From the NCBI RefSeq assembly GCF_014171595.1, contig NZ_CP050451.1, positions 2,976,001 through 3,040,000 on the forward strand: a stretch of 64,000 bases of DNA, written 5' to 3'. Source of the DNA: Massilia sp. Se16.2.3. Its GTDB lineage: Bacteria > Pseudomonadota > Gammaproteobacteria > Burkholderiales > Burkholderiaceae_D. The position numbers and the translations under genes were made by a program. Shown in pieces: positions 17,244-28,806 of this stretch; position 1 is the stretch's first letter; each line of letters starts with the position of its first letter. The notes under the pieces are model-generated. The model had not been told where the DNA came from, made no database searches, and saw only the letters and a program-made list of their open reading frames with translations.

Positions 17244-18342
17244 TGTCCGGCACGGTCGACGGCGCGGCCCGGGGCGCGCCGGACAGGCGGCGCAGCATGC
17301 TGCTGTACCTGGCCGGCTGGCTGCTGCTGGGCGGCCTGCTGGGCGGAGTGGTTGCCGTCGCCAGCGGCGCCCCCGGGGCGCGAGCCTGCTGTTCGCCGTC
17401 CCGCTGACATTGGTGTTCGGCTGCGCCAGCGGCTTCTCGACGTATTACCTGTGCCGCGCCTATCCGATCGCCAGCAGTCCGCCGCTGTCGGTGCCCGGCG
17501 TGTTCGTGGGCACAGCGGTCTGCGTGAGCGCTTTATGGAGCGTGGCCGGCGGCGGCTGGAGCGAGTTGCTGCGCGAGCTGGTGCCAGGCTTGCCGGCACT
17601 GAACCGGGCGATCGCCACCTTGATGTTCGGTCTCGGCGTCATCCTCTACGGCCTGACGGCGGCGGCGCAATACCTGGTGCTCGAATTCGAACGCGCACGC
17701 GGCCTGGAACGGCGCGAACTCGAAATGCAGCTCGCTGCCCAGGAAGCCGAGCTGCGCATGCTGCGCACCCAGGTCGATCCCCACTTCCTGTTCAACAGCC
17801 TCAATTCCATCAGTGCGCTGACCTCGATCGACCCCGCGGCCGCGCGCGGCATGACCCTGCAGCTGTCCGACTTTTTCCGCCGCAGCCTGGGGCTGGACGC
17901 GCAGCGCAAGGTCACGCTGGAGGAAGAGCTGGCGCTGGTACGTGCTTTCGTGGGGATCGAACAGGTGCGCTTCGGCGCGCGCCTGGCCTTCGAAGAGACC
18001 ATTGCCGATGATGCCGGCACCTGCCTGCTGCCGCCGATGCTGCTGCAGCCGCTGGTGGAGAACGCGGTCAAGCACGGCATCGGCGGCCTGGTCGAGGGAG
18101 GTACGGTGCGCATTGCCGCCCAACGGGATGGAGCGCTGCTGCGTATCCGCGTCGAGAACGATGCCGACGACGAGACGCCCGGCACGGCGGCCGCCGGCTG
18201 CGGCATCGGCCTGGCGAACGTGCGCCAGCGCCTGGCCGCGACCTATGCCCACGAGGCCAGCGTCCACTTCACGCGCGAGACGCACTCGTTTCGCGTGGAC
18301 CTGGCGCTGCCTGCGGAAACGATTGATCAAATGGAGAACTGA
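17243..18342 (+). CDS. LytS/AlgZ-type sensor histidine kinase, one frameshift
   Basis: ATG at 17243 overlaps the previous TGA by one base. The N-terminal membrane part (LLYLAGWLLLGGLLGGVVA) leaves frame near 17374; inserting A or T into CCCCC^GGGG restores one 366-codon frame, which continues with LLFAVPLTLVFGCASG. The kinase core has the His_kinase-family box VDPHFLFNSLNSISAL and the ATP-binding region LVENAVKHGIGG and GIGLANVRQRL. This is the LytTR-associated kinase class with short membrane input domains. It is co-transcribed with the LiaF-like proteins and the response regulator, which starts at the very next base after its stop. The signal is probably envelope stress, by association. Confidence 0.85.
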
Positions 18343-19067
<725 letters not shown>

Positions 19068-19071
<4 letters not shown>

Positions 19072-21351
19072 TTGACGGGCAGGGTATCGACCTGCCACCA
19101 GCGCGGCAGCAGTTCGCGCACCTGGGCGGAATCGAAGCGGTCGTCGATCAGGTAGACGACGCCGCGGTCGAGTTCCGTACGGATCACGCGTCCGGCAGCC
19201 TGCACCACCTTCTGCAAGCCGGGGTACAGGTAAGTGTAGTCGTAGCCCGCACCGAACATCGCCTGCATGCGGGCGCGCAGCTGCTCATTCACGGGGTTCA
19301 GCTGGGGCAGGCCCAGCGTGGCGACGAAGGCGCCGATCAGGCGCGCGCCGGGCAGGTCGATGCCTTCGCCGAACGCACCGCCCAGCACCGCGAATCCGAT
19401 GCCGCGCCCGTCCGGGTGGAAGCGATCGAGGAAGGCGGCGCGCTCGGCCTCGCTCATGCGCCGTTCCTGGCGCCAGACCGGCACGGCGGGATGGCGCTCG
19501 CTGAATGCGTTCGCCGCCTGTTCCATGTAATCGAAGCTGCTGAAGAATGCCAGGTAGTTGCCTGGTGCGGCCGCGTACTGGTCGGCCATCAGGCGCGCGA
19601 TCGGCGCCAGCGAGGCGCTGCGATGGCTGTAGCGCGTCGAGATGCGGGCAGCGATGTGCACGGCCAGCTGGACCGGCCGAGAAGGGCGACTCGACGTCGA
19701 CCCAGCCGGTGTTCTCGGGCAGCCCGAGCAAGTCGGCGAAATAGTGCCGGGGCTGAGCGTGGCCGAGAACAGCGTGACCGAATGGGCGCCCTCGAAGCGC
19801 GGCTTGAGGTAGGGGCGCCGGGACCACGTTGCGGATGCAGATGGTGGTGTCCTTGCCGTCGCGCCCATCGCGGGAAAGGTCGCACAGCGCGTGCTCGCCG
19901 AAGCTTTCGGCCAGGCGCTGGAAGCCCAGCGAATCGAAGTGGAAGCGCTGCAGCGCATCGTCGAGCGGCACCGCGGTTTCGGCGAGGTAGTCGTTGATGG
20001 CGCTGGATGCCGCCGCCAGCGTGGCGAGCAGCTTTTCAGGGGGCGCCGGCAGCACCGGTAAGGGGCGCCGCTGCTTGCGTCGACGTCGCCCCAGCTGCGT
20101 GCGACTTTGGTCAGCGCCTTCTTGACCGGTTCGGGCGCGGCCGCGCGCGCCAGGCGCAGGGCGGCGCGATCGAGTTCGCCTGTGTACATCGAACGCGCAC
20201 GCGATACCATATTGTGCGCCTCGTCCACCAGCACGCTGACCCGCCAGCCGTTTTCTGGGCCAGCGCGTAGAGCATCGCGCTGCCGTCGAAATAATAGTTG
20301 TAGTCGCCGACCAGCATGTCGCTCCAGCGCGCCATTTCGCCGCCCAGGTAGTAGGGGCAGACGTCATGCATCAGGCCGACCTCCCGCAAGCCTGCGCGGT
20401 CGAGCACGGGTACGGCCAGCGCCGCCTGGCGCGCCGCCGGCAGGCGGTCGTAGAAGCCCCCTGGCGAGCGGGCAGGAATCGCCCTGGCAAGCCTTGTCCG
20501 GGTGTTCGCAGGCCTTGTCGCGCGCGGTCAGTTCGAGTACGCGCAGCGGCAGCACGGGCGTGCCGGCGTTCGCATCGGCCGCGCTGGCGGCAATGGCCGC
20601 GGCGGCGTCGGGGCCAGCTGGCGGCCCGGCGTTTTCGCCGCGAGGAAGAAGATCTTGTCGAGCTTCTCGCGCGGCGCCGCCTTGAGCACCGGGAACAGGC
20701 TGCCGATGGTCTTGCCGATGCCGGTGGGCGCCTGGGCCAGCAGGCAGCGCCCGCTGCTGTTGGCGTGGAAGACGGTTCCGCGAGCTGGCGCTGGCCCGGA
20801 CGGAAGGCCGCATGGGGAAAGCGCAGCGCGGCGAGGGCGGCGTCACGCGCTTCGCGGTGGCGCAGTTCCTGCTCGGCCCAGGCAACAAAGCGGCGGCACT
20901 GGTCTTCGAAGATCGCCTGCAGTTCCGCGGCGCTGCGCGTTTCGCGCAGGGAGGTCTCGTGGCCGCTGCCGATCTCGTAATAGACCAGGGCCAGCTCGAC
21001 CTGCTCCAGTCCCAGCTGCCGGCACAGCAGGTGTCCGTAGACGCGCACCTGGGCCCAGTGCAGCTGGCGGTGATTCTCTGGTATCGAGGACAGCTTGCCG
21101 CGGTAGGTCTTGACCTCCTCGATCAGGTTCTGGTCCGGGTCGAAGCCGTCGGCGCGGCCGCGCACGTGCAGCGGGCCGTAGTCACCGGACAGGGAGACTT
21201 CGGTGCGATAGTGCTCGCCACGGCGGCTCGCCACCACCGCGTGGCCGGCGATGCCTTCCTGGGCGGTGGGCGAAGGCGTAAAGCGAAAGTCGAGGTCGCC
21301 CTGCTTGGCGGTGAACTCGCAGAGTGCGCGGACGGCGACGACGTAGCTCAT
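19068..21351 (-). CDS. XPD/DinG-family DNA helicase with N-terminal PD-(D/E)XK nuclease domain, several frameshifts
   Basis: Starts MSYVVAVRALCEFTAKQGD at 21351. The first 190 residues hold a PD-(D/E)XK-like core (GRADGFDPDQNLIEEVKTYRG). The helicase follows: GQRQLAE, the Walker A region QAPTGIGKT (readable in a shifted frame near 20715), VDEAHNMVSRARSMYTGEL (DEAH box), TLFSATLSP, and the C-terminal LGGAFGEGIDLPG and QAAGRVIRTELDRG motifs. Frame changes are needed near 20778, 20630, 20463, 20250, 20065, 19810 and 19680; most are gains or losses within A, C or G runs. Proteins of this design resolve branched or damaged DNA. It lies 7 bases after the FAN1-like gene, so a shared repair function is likely. 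I treat the breaks as sequence errors. Confidence 0.75.
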
Positions 21352-21358
21352 CGGGACC

Positions 21359-23008
21359 TCAAGCAGCCTGCTCCCACTGCAGGTAGCACACCGCCACCGG
21401 CATCTCGTGCGCGGCGCAGTAGTCGATCCAGCGCAGCTGGTTGTCCTGCAGGCGGTCGCCCGGCCCCTTCACCTCGATCATGCGATAGCGCCGCTCGGCC
21501 GGCCAGAACTGGATCAGGTCGGGAAAACCGGTGCGATTGGCCTGGACGTCGAGCAGGATGCGTTCGCACCACTTGCGCAGGTGGGCCGGCGGAATGCAGT
21601 CGAGAGCGAGTTCAAGAAGGGCGCGATCGAGCGCTTCCCAGCCGACGAAAGGCGAGGCGATGCCGAATTTGGTCTCGAAGTGCTCGAGGATGGTGGCACG
21701 GTAGCGGCCGTCCTCGAGCTGGGCCAGGCAGTCGTCGAATTCGCGCGCGCGGCGCCGGCCGAAATCAGGGCTGTACAGGTCGGCCGGACCGCGGTGGAAG
21801 GGGTGGAAAAAGGCGCCGGGAATGGCCGCGAAGATGGCACGCCAGCACAGCAAGCCGAACAGGGCGTTGGCCAGCATGTTCTCGACATAGAACACGGGAG
21901 CGGTATCCATCGCCAGGTGTTCGCGCACGACACCCTCGACCCACCAGTCGCCCACGGGCAGCGGCAGGCACAGGTCCAGCCGCACCGGGCCGGCCGCGCG
22001 CGGCGCGACCGTGCGCGGATGGCCCAGTTTGCGCGCCAGGCGCGGGCCGATGCGTCCGAGGTGCTGGCGTTCGGCTTCGCTCTCGGGCAAGCCGCGGGCG
22101 GCCTCGCATAGCTCCCAGGCCTCAAGGTAGCGTTCGGCTTTCTCCAGCACCCGGATCGCACGCCCGCGCGCGCCGGGGTAGCTGCAGCGCGCATAGGCCG
22201 CATGGGCGCGGGTCCAGTCCTTTTCCTTCTCGAAGTGCTGGCCAACCTGGAACAGGAACTTCTCGCGCCGGCTTTCCAGCCAATCGTTGTGGAAGGCATG
22301 CGCGGGCAGGTCGTCGAGGATAGTGTCGACCGGTTCGGTGGCGGCGGCAAAGCGTTCCTTGCAGGCATGCAGCTGCAGGTAGTGGTCGATGTCGGCGCGC
22401 TCGCGAAAGCCGCGCGAAGCATCGGAAAACTCGACCTGCTCGAACCGGTAGACGCCCAGGTCGGACAGCACGAATTCGGTCCAGTCCTGGCGCAGGTTGC
22501 CGAAGAAGATCAGGCGCAGGCGGTCGCAGAGGGGCTTGACGAGGATGCGCAATGCGACGTCGTCGCAGCCGGGATACCAGGCGGAGAAAGCTCGGCTGTC
22601 GGCGAAGTGTTCGCGCAGTTGTTCGAGCTGCTCGGTCTTGCGCGCGGTTTTCTGGCGCAGCTGCGGCGCGAAGGCGGCCGCGATTTCCGGCTTGAGCAGC
22701 AGGTCGAACAACTCGTCGAGCGTTACCTCGGGGTCGAGCGCCACCCAGCCGGTCGGCAGCAACTGCTGCGCGGCCGCGACCGGGCAGCCGATTTCCGGGT
22801 AGCGCAGCTTGGTCGCGCGGAAGAGCGCGCCCTTGCGCATGACCATGCGCACGAAGAGGGCGCGCGCCGGCTGCGGCAAGCCGGGGAAGGCGCCAATGAA
22901 GGCCTGTTCTTCGTCGGTCAGCAAGTCGCTGTAGCGCTGGCCGATCCAGTCCAGCACCGCCTGGAAGTTATCCAGGTAATAAAACTCGTTTTCCAGAACC
23001 CTGTTCAT
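21359..23008 (-). CDS. FAN1-like VRR-NUC domain nuclease
   Basis: 549 residues from the Met at 23008 (MNRVLENEFYYLDNF), which matches the usual start of bacterial FAN1 homologues; an in-frame extension to 23053 is possible. The C-terminal VRR-NUC domain carries GFPDLIQFW and MIEVKGPGDRLQDNQLRWI, the conserved PD-x(n)-EVK nuclease core. The middle contains TPR-like helices (ARGRAIRVLEKAERYLEAWELC). FAN1 proteins are structure-specific 5' flap nucleases/exonucleases that unhook DNA interstrand crosslinks. The helicase-nuclease gene follows after 7 bases, giving a two-gene repair operon. Family assignment is confident; the operon role is inference. Confidence 0.9.
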   Translation of the reverse strand: MNRVLENEFYYLDNFQAVLDWIGQRYSDLLTDEEQAFIGAFPGLPQPARALFVRMVMRKGALFRATKLRYPEIGCPVAAAQQLLPTGWVALDPEVTLDELFDLLLKPEIAAAFAPQLRQKTARKTEQLEQLREHFADSRAFSAWYPGCDDVALRILVKPLCDRLRLIFFGNLRQDWTEFVLSDLGVYRFEQVEFSDASRGFRERADIDHYLQLHACKERFAAATEPVDTILDDLPAHAFHNDWLESRREKFLFQVGQHFEKEKDWTRAHAAYARCSYPGARGRAIRVLEKAERYLEAWELCEAARGLPESEAERQHLGRIGPRLARKLGHPRTVAPRAAGPVRLDLCLPLPVGDWWVEGVVREHLAMDTAPVFYVENMLANALFGLLCWRAIFAAIPGAFFHPFHRGPADLYSPDFGRRRAREFDDCLAQLEDGRYRATILEHFETKFGIASPFVGWEALDRALLELALDCIPPAHLRKWCERILLDVQANRTGFPDLIQFWPAERRYRMIEVKGPGDRLQDNQLRWIDYCAAHEMPVAVCYLQWEQAA

Positions 23009-23109
23009 CTCGAGACGCGCAACTGTGCTTTTGTACAGTATAGCGTCCCGCATCGCCCCGGCACAGCGGTTTCAGCCGCCGCGCCGGACGGCCGTGGTTT
23101 TTTGCCACA

Positions 23110-24047
23110 TCAGGGACGGGCGGGCCTGGGCAGGCACTTGGCCCCGCTGCAAGTGCCGGCCGGCTCGCGTTCGCCACGGTGGCGCTCCGACTGCGAGATG
23201 ATGGCCGAGATCAGGGCGACGTCGCCGTCCACCTGCTGTTCGCTGCCGGGGACGGGTTTGCGATTGCGCGCACCGGCAGCGGCTGTGGCGGCGCCGGATG
23301 CCGCCGTGGCTGCAGCCTTGCCCTTGACGGCGGCGGTACGGCGTGCGCCAGGCTTGGCATCGGCTGCACGGGCGAGCTTGACGACGCGCTTGTCCTGCGG
23401 GCGCGCGGCGGGGCGTGGTGGCGCGCTCTTCGCTGCCTGCGGCGTCGACGGCTTCGGCACCACGGCCGCCGGCTTCGTCGTCACGGTGGACGGTTTCGCG
23501 ACCACGGCGGCTGGCGGCGTGGACCACCGCCGCGCGCGCGGGCGCGGTGGCGGCCACGGCCGGTGCGGGACTTGCCGGCGCCGGCGCTGCCGGCTTGGCG
23601 GCCGCCGCTTCGTGCGCGGGCAGCATCACCAGCGGCGGCGGCGCGGTGCGCATGCGCGGACGCTCGTCGACGACGATGGCGGCGGCGGCGGGGGCATCGG
23701 CTGTGGCGACCCGGGCAGGGGGACGCGGAGGGGCTGCCCGGCACGGGCGTGACGATGGTTTCGCCATCGACGCGCTCGGCCGCGGCTGCTGCGTCGTACT
23801 GGGCCTGCAGCTCGCGCACGGTCTGGTGGTTGTCGTAGGCCAGCCAGGCGACCCCGCCGGCGAGAATACCGGTGAGCGCGGCGGCAGCGCCATACCAGGC
23901 CAGGCGCGCGCTCGACACACGGGTGCCGTTGCGGCGTGCCGAGTCGCGTTCAAGCATGGCCAGGATGTTGTCTTCGCCGGCGCTGCGGCGCGACGACATC
24001 AGGTTGGGTCTTGTCGAGGCTGCTTGATTTTCGTCTGTAGGGCGCAC
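23110..24047 (-). CDS. single-pass membrane protein with long Pro/Ala-rich region, frameshifted, function unknown
   Basis: The start is GTG at 24047, decided by a near-perfect TTAGGAGGT ribosome-binding site 5 bases upstream; an ATG at 23999 lacks one. The N-terminus (DNILAMLERDSARRNGTR) precedes one membrane helix (LAWYGAAAALTGILAGGVAWL), then a short helix (ELQAQYDAAAAAERVDGE). Beyond it is a long low-complexity Ala/Pro/Lys region that is readable only with frame changes near 23735 and 23515. It ends with VDGDVALISAIISQSERHRG and a Cys-containing tail. I do not recognise a family. Domain layout resembles envelope-spanning linker proteins, but no known C-terminal domain is visible. Confidence 0.6.
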
Positions 24048-24103
24048 GGGATACCTCCTAAGATGGGCGTTTCTGCTCGATTAGAAACAATCTGGGGAAA
24101 GCC

Positions 24104-24941
24104 ATGCTGATCTTTATCGCACTTTTGTACTTTTGCCTCGCCTGCAGCCTGATCTGGCTTGCCTGCTTCCCAGGCGGACGCGCGATCGTGCTCGGGTGGG
24201 TGTTCGGTTTGCGCGGCCGCGTCGCGCGCGTCGTCCGCAGGCGTCCGACCGCACCGCGCGAGCCGATGCAGCCGCGGCGCACGCTGGCGGCAGGGGGGCA
24301 GCGGCGCGCGCCAGCTGCTGCGCCGGCATGCCGTCATCCCGGCGATCGCCGTGCCCGCGGTCGCCATCCCCTCGCTGCTGGCGCTGGTCATGCGCACGCC
24401 CGACATGCTGCCCGGATACGAGCCGAGCGAGGCCCTGCCGGACGCCCAAATCGCGGCCTTGCTGCGTGGCGAACAGCTGGTGCCGCCCAGCGATCCGCCG
24501 CCACTGGCCTTTACCACCCAGGAAGTCGAACAGGTACGGCCGATGCTGGTCAACGCCAGCCGCAACTGGGGCCTGATGCATCCGGACTTCAACCAGCGCC
24601 TGCTGCTGGCGTTCAAGATCATGAAGGAAAAATATGGCTACGAAATGGCGCTGCTGGAAGGCTACCGCAGCCCCGCGCGCCAGGACATGCTGGCCCAGAT
24701 GGGGGGCGCGGTGACCAACGCCCGCGCCTTCCAGAGCTGGCACCAGTACGGCCTGGCGGCCGATTGCGCGTTCTGGCGTGATGGCAAGCTGGTGATTTCG
24801 GAAAAGGATCCATGGGCAATGCGCGGCTACCAACTGTATGGCGAGGTCGCCGAACAGCTGGGCCTGACCTGGGGCGGGCGCTGGAAAATGATGGACCTGG
24901 GCCACACCGAACTACGCCTGCGCGGGGTGATGCGCCGCTGA
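24104..24941 (+). CDS. M15-family peptidase (peptidoglycan L,D/D,D-endo- or carboxypeptidase), one frameshift
   Basis: ATG at 24104 gives a membrane-anchored N-terminus (MLIFIALLYFCLACSLIWLA). At a run of six G (24293-24298) the frame changes; five G would give one 278-codon gene. The soluble domain has the M15 zinc ligands SWHQYGLAADCAF (H-x6-D) and DLGHTEL (second His), with EGYRSPARQ before them, as in CwlK/VanY-type M15_4 peptidases that cut peptidoglycan peptides. It is divergent from the Pro/Ala-rich membrane protein, with only 56 bases between the starts, and lies 121 bases before tssM. A role in letting the T6SS through the wall is conceivable but unproven. Confidence 0.82.
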
Positions 24942-25062
24942 GTACCATCGTTCCGACAGCGCGGGCGCGGGTTTGCGAAAGGTCAAATTTTCGGTAGGCA
25001 ATTAGTGCGAGCATTGCCTGTCCGACTTTTCCGACTTTCAACCACTCTCACACGCCCCCGCT

Positions 25063-28000
25063 ATGGCCCGTCTCTGGAAGTTCCTCACCGACAGCCGCGT
25101 GCTTGTCGTGATCGGCATCACCGCCCTGGTCGGCATCCTTTTCCTCAGCGTCGACACTTTCGAACTCGGCCTCGCCTGGGCCGTCATCGCGACACTTGCG
25201 CTGATGGCCTTGTGGGGCATCTACTGGAGCGTGCGTCTGGTGCTGAACAAGCGCGCCGCCGCGCGGCTCTCGGCCAGCCTGGCGGCCGGCGCCGATGCCG
25301 CTGGCCCCGAGGGTGAGCGCGGCAAGAGCGAAGTGGCGGTGCTGCGCAAGAACATGCTGGAGGCGATCTCGACGATCAAAAGCTCGAAGCTGGGCCTGAT
25401 GCGCGGGTCCGCGGCGCTCTACGAGCTGCCCTGGTACATGATCATCGGGAACCCGGCGGCGGGCAAGAGCAGCGCCATCGCCCATTCCGGCCTGACGTTC
25501 CCTATCCCGGGCAGCAAGGCAGTGCGGGGCGTGGGCGGCACCCGCAACTGCGACTGGTTCTTCACCACCGACGGCATCCTGCTCGATACGGCCGGACGGT
25601 ACTCGGTGCAGGAAGGTGACCGCAATGAGTGGTTCAGCTTCCTCGACCTCTTGCGAAAACACCGCCGGCGCGCGCCGATCAACGGCATCCTGATTGCCGT
25701 CAGCGTCGCTGAATTGACGAGCGGACCGGCGGGCGCCTCGATCGAGCTGGCCAAGAGCCTGCGCACGCGCGTGCAGGAACTGACCGAGCGCCTGGGCGTG
25801 TACGCCCCCGTCTACGTGATCTTCACCAAGGCCGACCTGATTGCCGGCTTCTCCGACTTCTTCGCAGACAGCGAACGCAGCGAGCGCGATCGCGTCTGGG
25901 GCGCGACCTTGCGCTACAACCGCCGCAGTTCGCCCCAGGACGTACTGGCCTTCTTCGATGCCCATTTCGACGAGCTGCACGAGGGGCTGAAGGAACTGAG
26001 CCTGGCTAACATGGCAGGCAACCGCAGCACCCGGATGCGCCCCGGCGTGTTCACCTTCCCGCTCGAATTCGCGGCCATCCGCACGCCGCTGCGCGCCTTC
26101 CTGGCCACCCTGTTCGAGGAAAACACCTACCAGTTCAAGCCGGTCTTCCGCGGCTTTTATTTCACCAGCGCGCTCCAGGAAGGCACCGTGCAGGACCTGT
26201 CCTCGAGGCGCGTGGCCAGCCGCTTCGACCTCGAACTGCGCGAGCGCCAGGGCGAGGAGGCGGAACTGGACGGCGACGGCTACTTCCTGCTGGAGCTGTT
26301 CCGCAAGGTGATTTTCGCCGACAAGGACCTGGTCAAACGCTACACCAACCCGGCCAGTACGCGCCTGAAGTATGCCGCCTTCTTCGGAGCGACCATCGTC
26401 CTGGGCGCGGCGCTGGGCGGCTGGAGCTGGGCCTACATGGGCAATGCCCAGCTGGTGGCGAACGTCCAGGCCGACCTCGATAAAGCGGTGCGCCTGCAGG
26501 ACAAGCGCCATGACCTGCAATCGCGCCTGGAAGCGCTCGACATCCTGCAGGACCGCATCGAGCAGCTCGACAAATACCGCGAGGACCAGCCGCTGGCCCT
26601 TTCTTTCGGCCTGTACCAGGGCGATAAACTGGAGCGCAAGCTGCGCGACGAGTATTTTGCCGGCGTGCGCGCCGTGATGGTCGAGCCGGTTGCCAACTCG
26701 CTCGAGAACATGCTGACCGAAGTGAACGCGCATGCCGCCGAACTCGACCCGAATGCCCTGGGCGCGCCGAGCGCGCGTCCCGGCCAGCCCTACCAGGACG
26801 TCTCGCCCACCAACGTGGCCGATGCCTACAACGCGCTCAAGACCTACCTGATGTTGGGCGACAAGGAGCACGCCGAACCGGGCCACCTGAACGACCAGCT
26901 GACGCGCTACTGGCGCACCTGGCTCGAGGCCAACCGCGGCGCCATGCCGCGCGAGCAGATGATCCGCAGCGCCGAGCGCCTGCTGAGTTTTCACCTGGCC
27001 CACATCGGCGACCAGGCCTGGCCGCAGGTGACCCTGAAACTGAGCCTGCTCGACGCGGCCCGCGAAAACCTGCGCCGCGTGGTGCGCGGCACGCCGGCGC
27101 GCGAGCGCGTCTACGCCGACATCAAGACCCGCGCCGCCACCCGCTTCCCGGCAGTGACGGTGGCACGCCTGGTGGGCGAGGGCGACGCTGGTCTGGTAGC
27201 GGGCAGTCATGCGGTCAGCGGCGCCTTTACCCGCGAGGCCTGGGAAAAATACGTCATCGGTGCCATTCGCGATGCTTCGAACCGCGAGCTGCAAAGCACC
27301 GACTGGGTACTGAAGACGGTGGCCAAGGACGACCTGACGCTGGAGGGCAGTCCTGAACAGATCCAGAAGACCCTGGTCGACATGTACAAGACCGAGTATG
27401 CCAAGGAATGGGTGCGTTTCGTGGGTGGCGTGACGGTGGCCGACCTGAAGGGTTTCGACGGCAGCGTGCAGGCGATGAATCGCCTGGGCGACCCGCAGAC
27501 TTCGCCGATCGCGCGCCTGCTGAAGAGCATCTACGACGAAACCGCCTGGGACAATCCGGGGGCGCCGCGCGCCAGCATGGGCAAGACCGAGCGCAGCCTG
27601 CTGGCGTGGTTCAAGGAAGTGATCCTGCGCCGCGCACCGTCGGATGCACGCACGCTGGCCGACGCGGTCGGACCGGTGGGAGCAGGCACGGCGGGCGGCG
27701 CCGGCGCAATGGGGCCGATCGGCCGCGAGTTCGCCGGCGTCGCGCGCCTGGTCGGTGCGCGCGAGCGCGAAGCCTCGCTGATGAACGGCTACCTCGATTG
27801 CCTGTCGCGCCTGCGCACGCGCCTGAACAGCCTGAAGAACCAGGGCGATCCCGGTCCCGGCGCCAAGCAGTTCATGCAGCAGACGCTGGAGGGCACAGGT
27901 TCGGAGCTGGCCGACGCCCTCAAATACGTCGACGAGCAGATGCTGACCGGGATGAGCGACAGCCAGCGCGCCGCGCTGCGTCCCTTGCTGGTGCGCCCGC

Positions 28001-28806
28001 TGGTACAGACCTTCGCCATGATCGTGCTGCCGTCGGAGTCCGAGATCAACAAGACCTGGCAGGCGCAGGTGGTCGAGCCTTTCCAGAAGTCGCTGGCCGA
28101 CAAGTATCCGTTTTCCATCGCCAGCAAGATCGAGGCGACCAGTACCGAGATCGGCCAGTTCTTCGGTCCCGAAGGCGTCGTGGCGAAGTTCGTGAACACC
28201 TCGATGGGGCCGCTGGTCGTGCGCCGCGGCGACGTGCTCTCGCCACGCACCTGGGCCGACATCGGCATCACGCTGGTGCCGCAGGCGGTGTCGAACTTCC
28301 CCGGCTGGGTGGCGCCGCTGTCAAGCAATGGCGTCGCTGCGCCGTCTGCCGCCGGACCGCAAAAGGTGTTCCAGTTGCAAGCGCAGCCGGCGCCCGGCAC
28401 CACCGAGTACACGATCGAAATCGACGGCCAGCAGCTGCGCTACCGGAATACGCCGCCGGTGTGGACCAACATGGTGCACCCTGGCCCAGGCACCTCGGGG
28501 GCGCGCATCAGCGCCGTGACCTTCGATGGACGCACCGTGGAACTGTTCAACGAACCCGGCCAGTTCGGCATGCGCCGCATGATCGAAGCGGCCAGCCAGA
28601 AGCGCAAGAGCGCCGACGTCGTCGAGCTGCGCTGGAATGGTCCGAACGTGTCGGTGGCGGTGGACCTGCGCCTGGTCAGCAGTGCCGAAACGGCCAGTTC
28701 TTCCAGCGGCGGCAAGGGCTTCCGGGGCATGCGCCTGCCGCCGGCCATCGTCGGCCGGGCTGCTGCCTATCCGACCGTGGCCAGCCTGGGCGCGGGGAGC
28801 CATTGA
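25063..28806 (+). CDS. tssM: TssM (IcmF/VasK), T6SS inner-membrane complex protein
   Basis: 1247 residues, uninterrupted. Two N-terminal membrane helices (VLVVIGITALVGILFL and AVIATLALMALWGIYW), then the cytoplasmic NTPase-like domain with an intact Walker A (IGNPAAGKSSAI) and LLDTAGRY. A third membrane helix follows near residue 440 (FGATIVLGAALGGWSWAY), then a long periplasmic part ending in the beta-rich TssM C-terminal domain. With TssL and TssJ it forms the membrane channel complex. The usual length is 1100-1300. Its stop overlaps the start of tagF by one base, so tssM-tagF-ompA-like form an operon. No strong ribosome-binding site is visible. Confidence 0.96.
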   Translation: MARLWKFLTDSRVLVVIGITALVGILFLSVDTFELGLAWAVIATLALMALWGIYWSVRLVLNKRAAARLSASLAAGADAAGPEGERGKSEVAVLRKNMLEAISTIKSSKLGLMRGSAALYELPWYMIIGNPAAGKSSAIAHSGLTFPIPGSKAVRGVGGTRNCDWFFTTDGILLDTAGRYSVQEGDRNEWFSFLDLLRKHRRRAPINGILIAVSVAELTSGPAGASIELAKSLRTRVQELTERLGVYAPVYVIFTKADLIAGFSDFFADSERSERDRVWGATLRYNRRSSPQDVLAFFDAHFDELHEGLKELSLANMAGNRSTRMRPGVFTFPLEFAAIRTPLRAFLATLFEENTYQFKPVFRGFYFTSALQEGTVQDLSSRRVASRFDLELRERQGEEAELDGDGYFLLELFRKVIFADKDLVKRYTNPASTRLKYAAFFGATIVLGAALGGWSWAYMGNAQLVANVQADLDKAVRLQDKRHDLQSRLEALDILQDRIEQLDKYREDQPLALSFGLYQGDKLERKLRDEYFAGVRAVMVEPVANSLENMLTEVNAHAAELDPNALGAPSARPGQPYQDVSPTNVADAYNALKTYLMLGDKEHAEPGHLNDQLTRYWRTWLEANRGAMPREQMIRSAERLLSFHLAHIGDQAWPQVTLKLSLLDAARENLRRVVRGTPARERVYADIKTRAATRFPAVTVARLVGEGDAGLVAGSHAVSGAFTREAWEKYVIGAIRDASNRELQSTDWVLKTVAKDDLTLEGSPEQIQKTLVDMYKTEYAKEWVRFVGGVTVADLKGFDGSVQAMNRLGDPQTSPIARLLKSIYDETAWDNPGAPRASMGKTERSLLAWFKEVILRRAPSDARTLADAVGPVGAGTAGGAGAMGPIGREFAGVARLVGAREREASLMNGYLDCLSRLRTRLNSLKNQGDPGPGAKQFMQQTLEGTGSELADALKYVDEQMLTGMSDSQRAALRPLLVRPLVQTFAMIVLPSESEINKTWQAQVVEPFQKSLADKYPFSIASKIEATSTEIGQFFGPEGVVAKFVNTSMGPLVVRRGDVLSPRTWADIGITLVPQAVSNFPGWVAPLSSNGVAAPSAAGPQKVFQLQAQPAPGTTEYTIEIDGQQLRYRNTPPVWTNMVHPGPGTSGARISAVTFDGRTVELFNEPGQFGMRRMIEAASQKRKSADVVELRWNGPNVSVAVDLRLVSSAETASSSSGGKGFRGMRLPPAIVGRAAAYPTVASLGAGSH

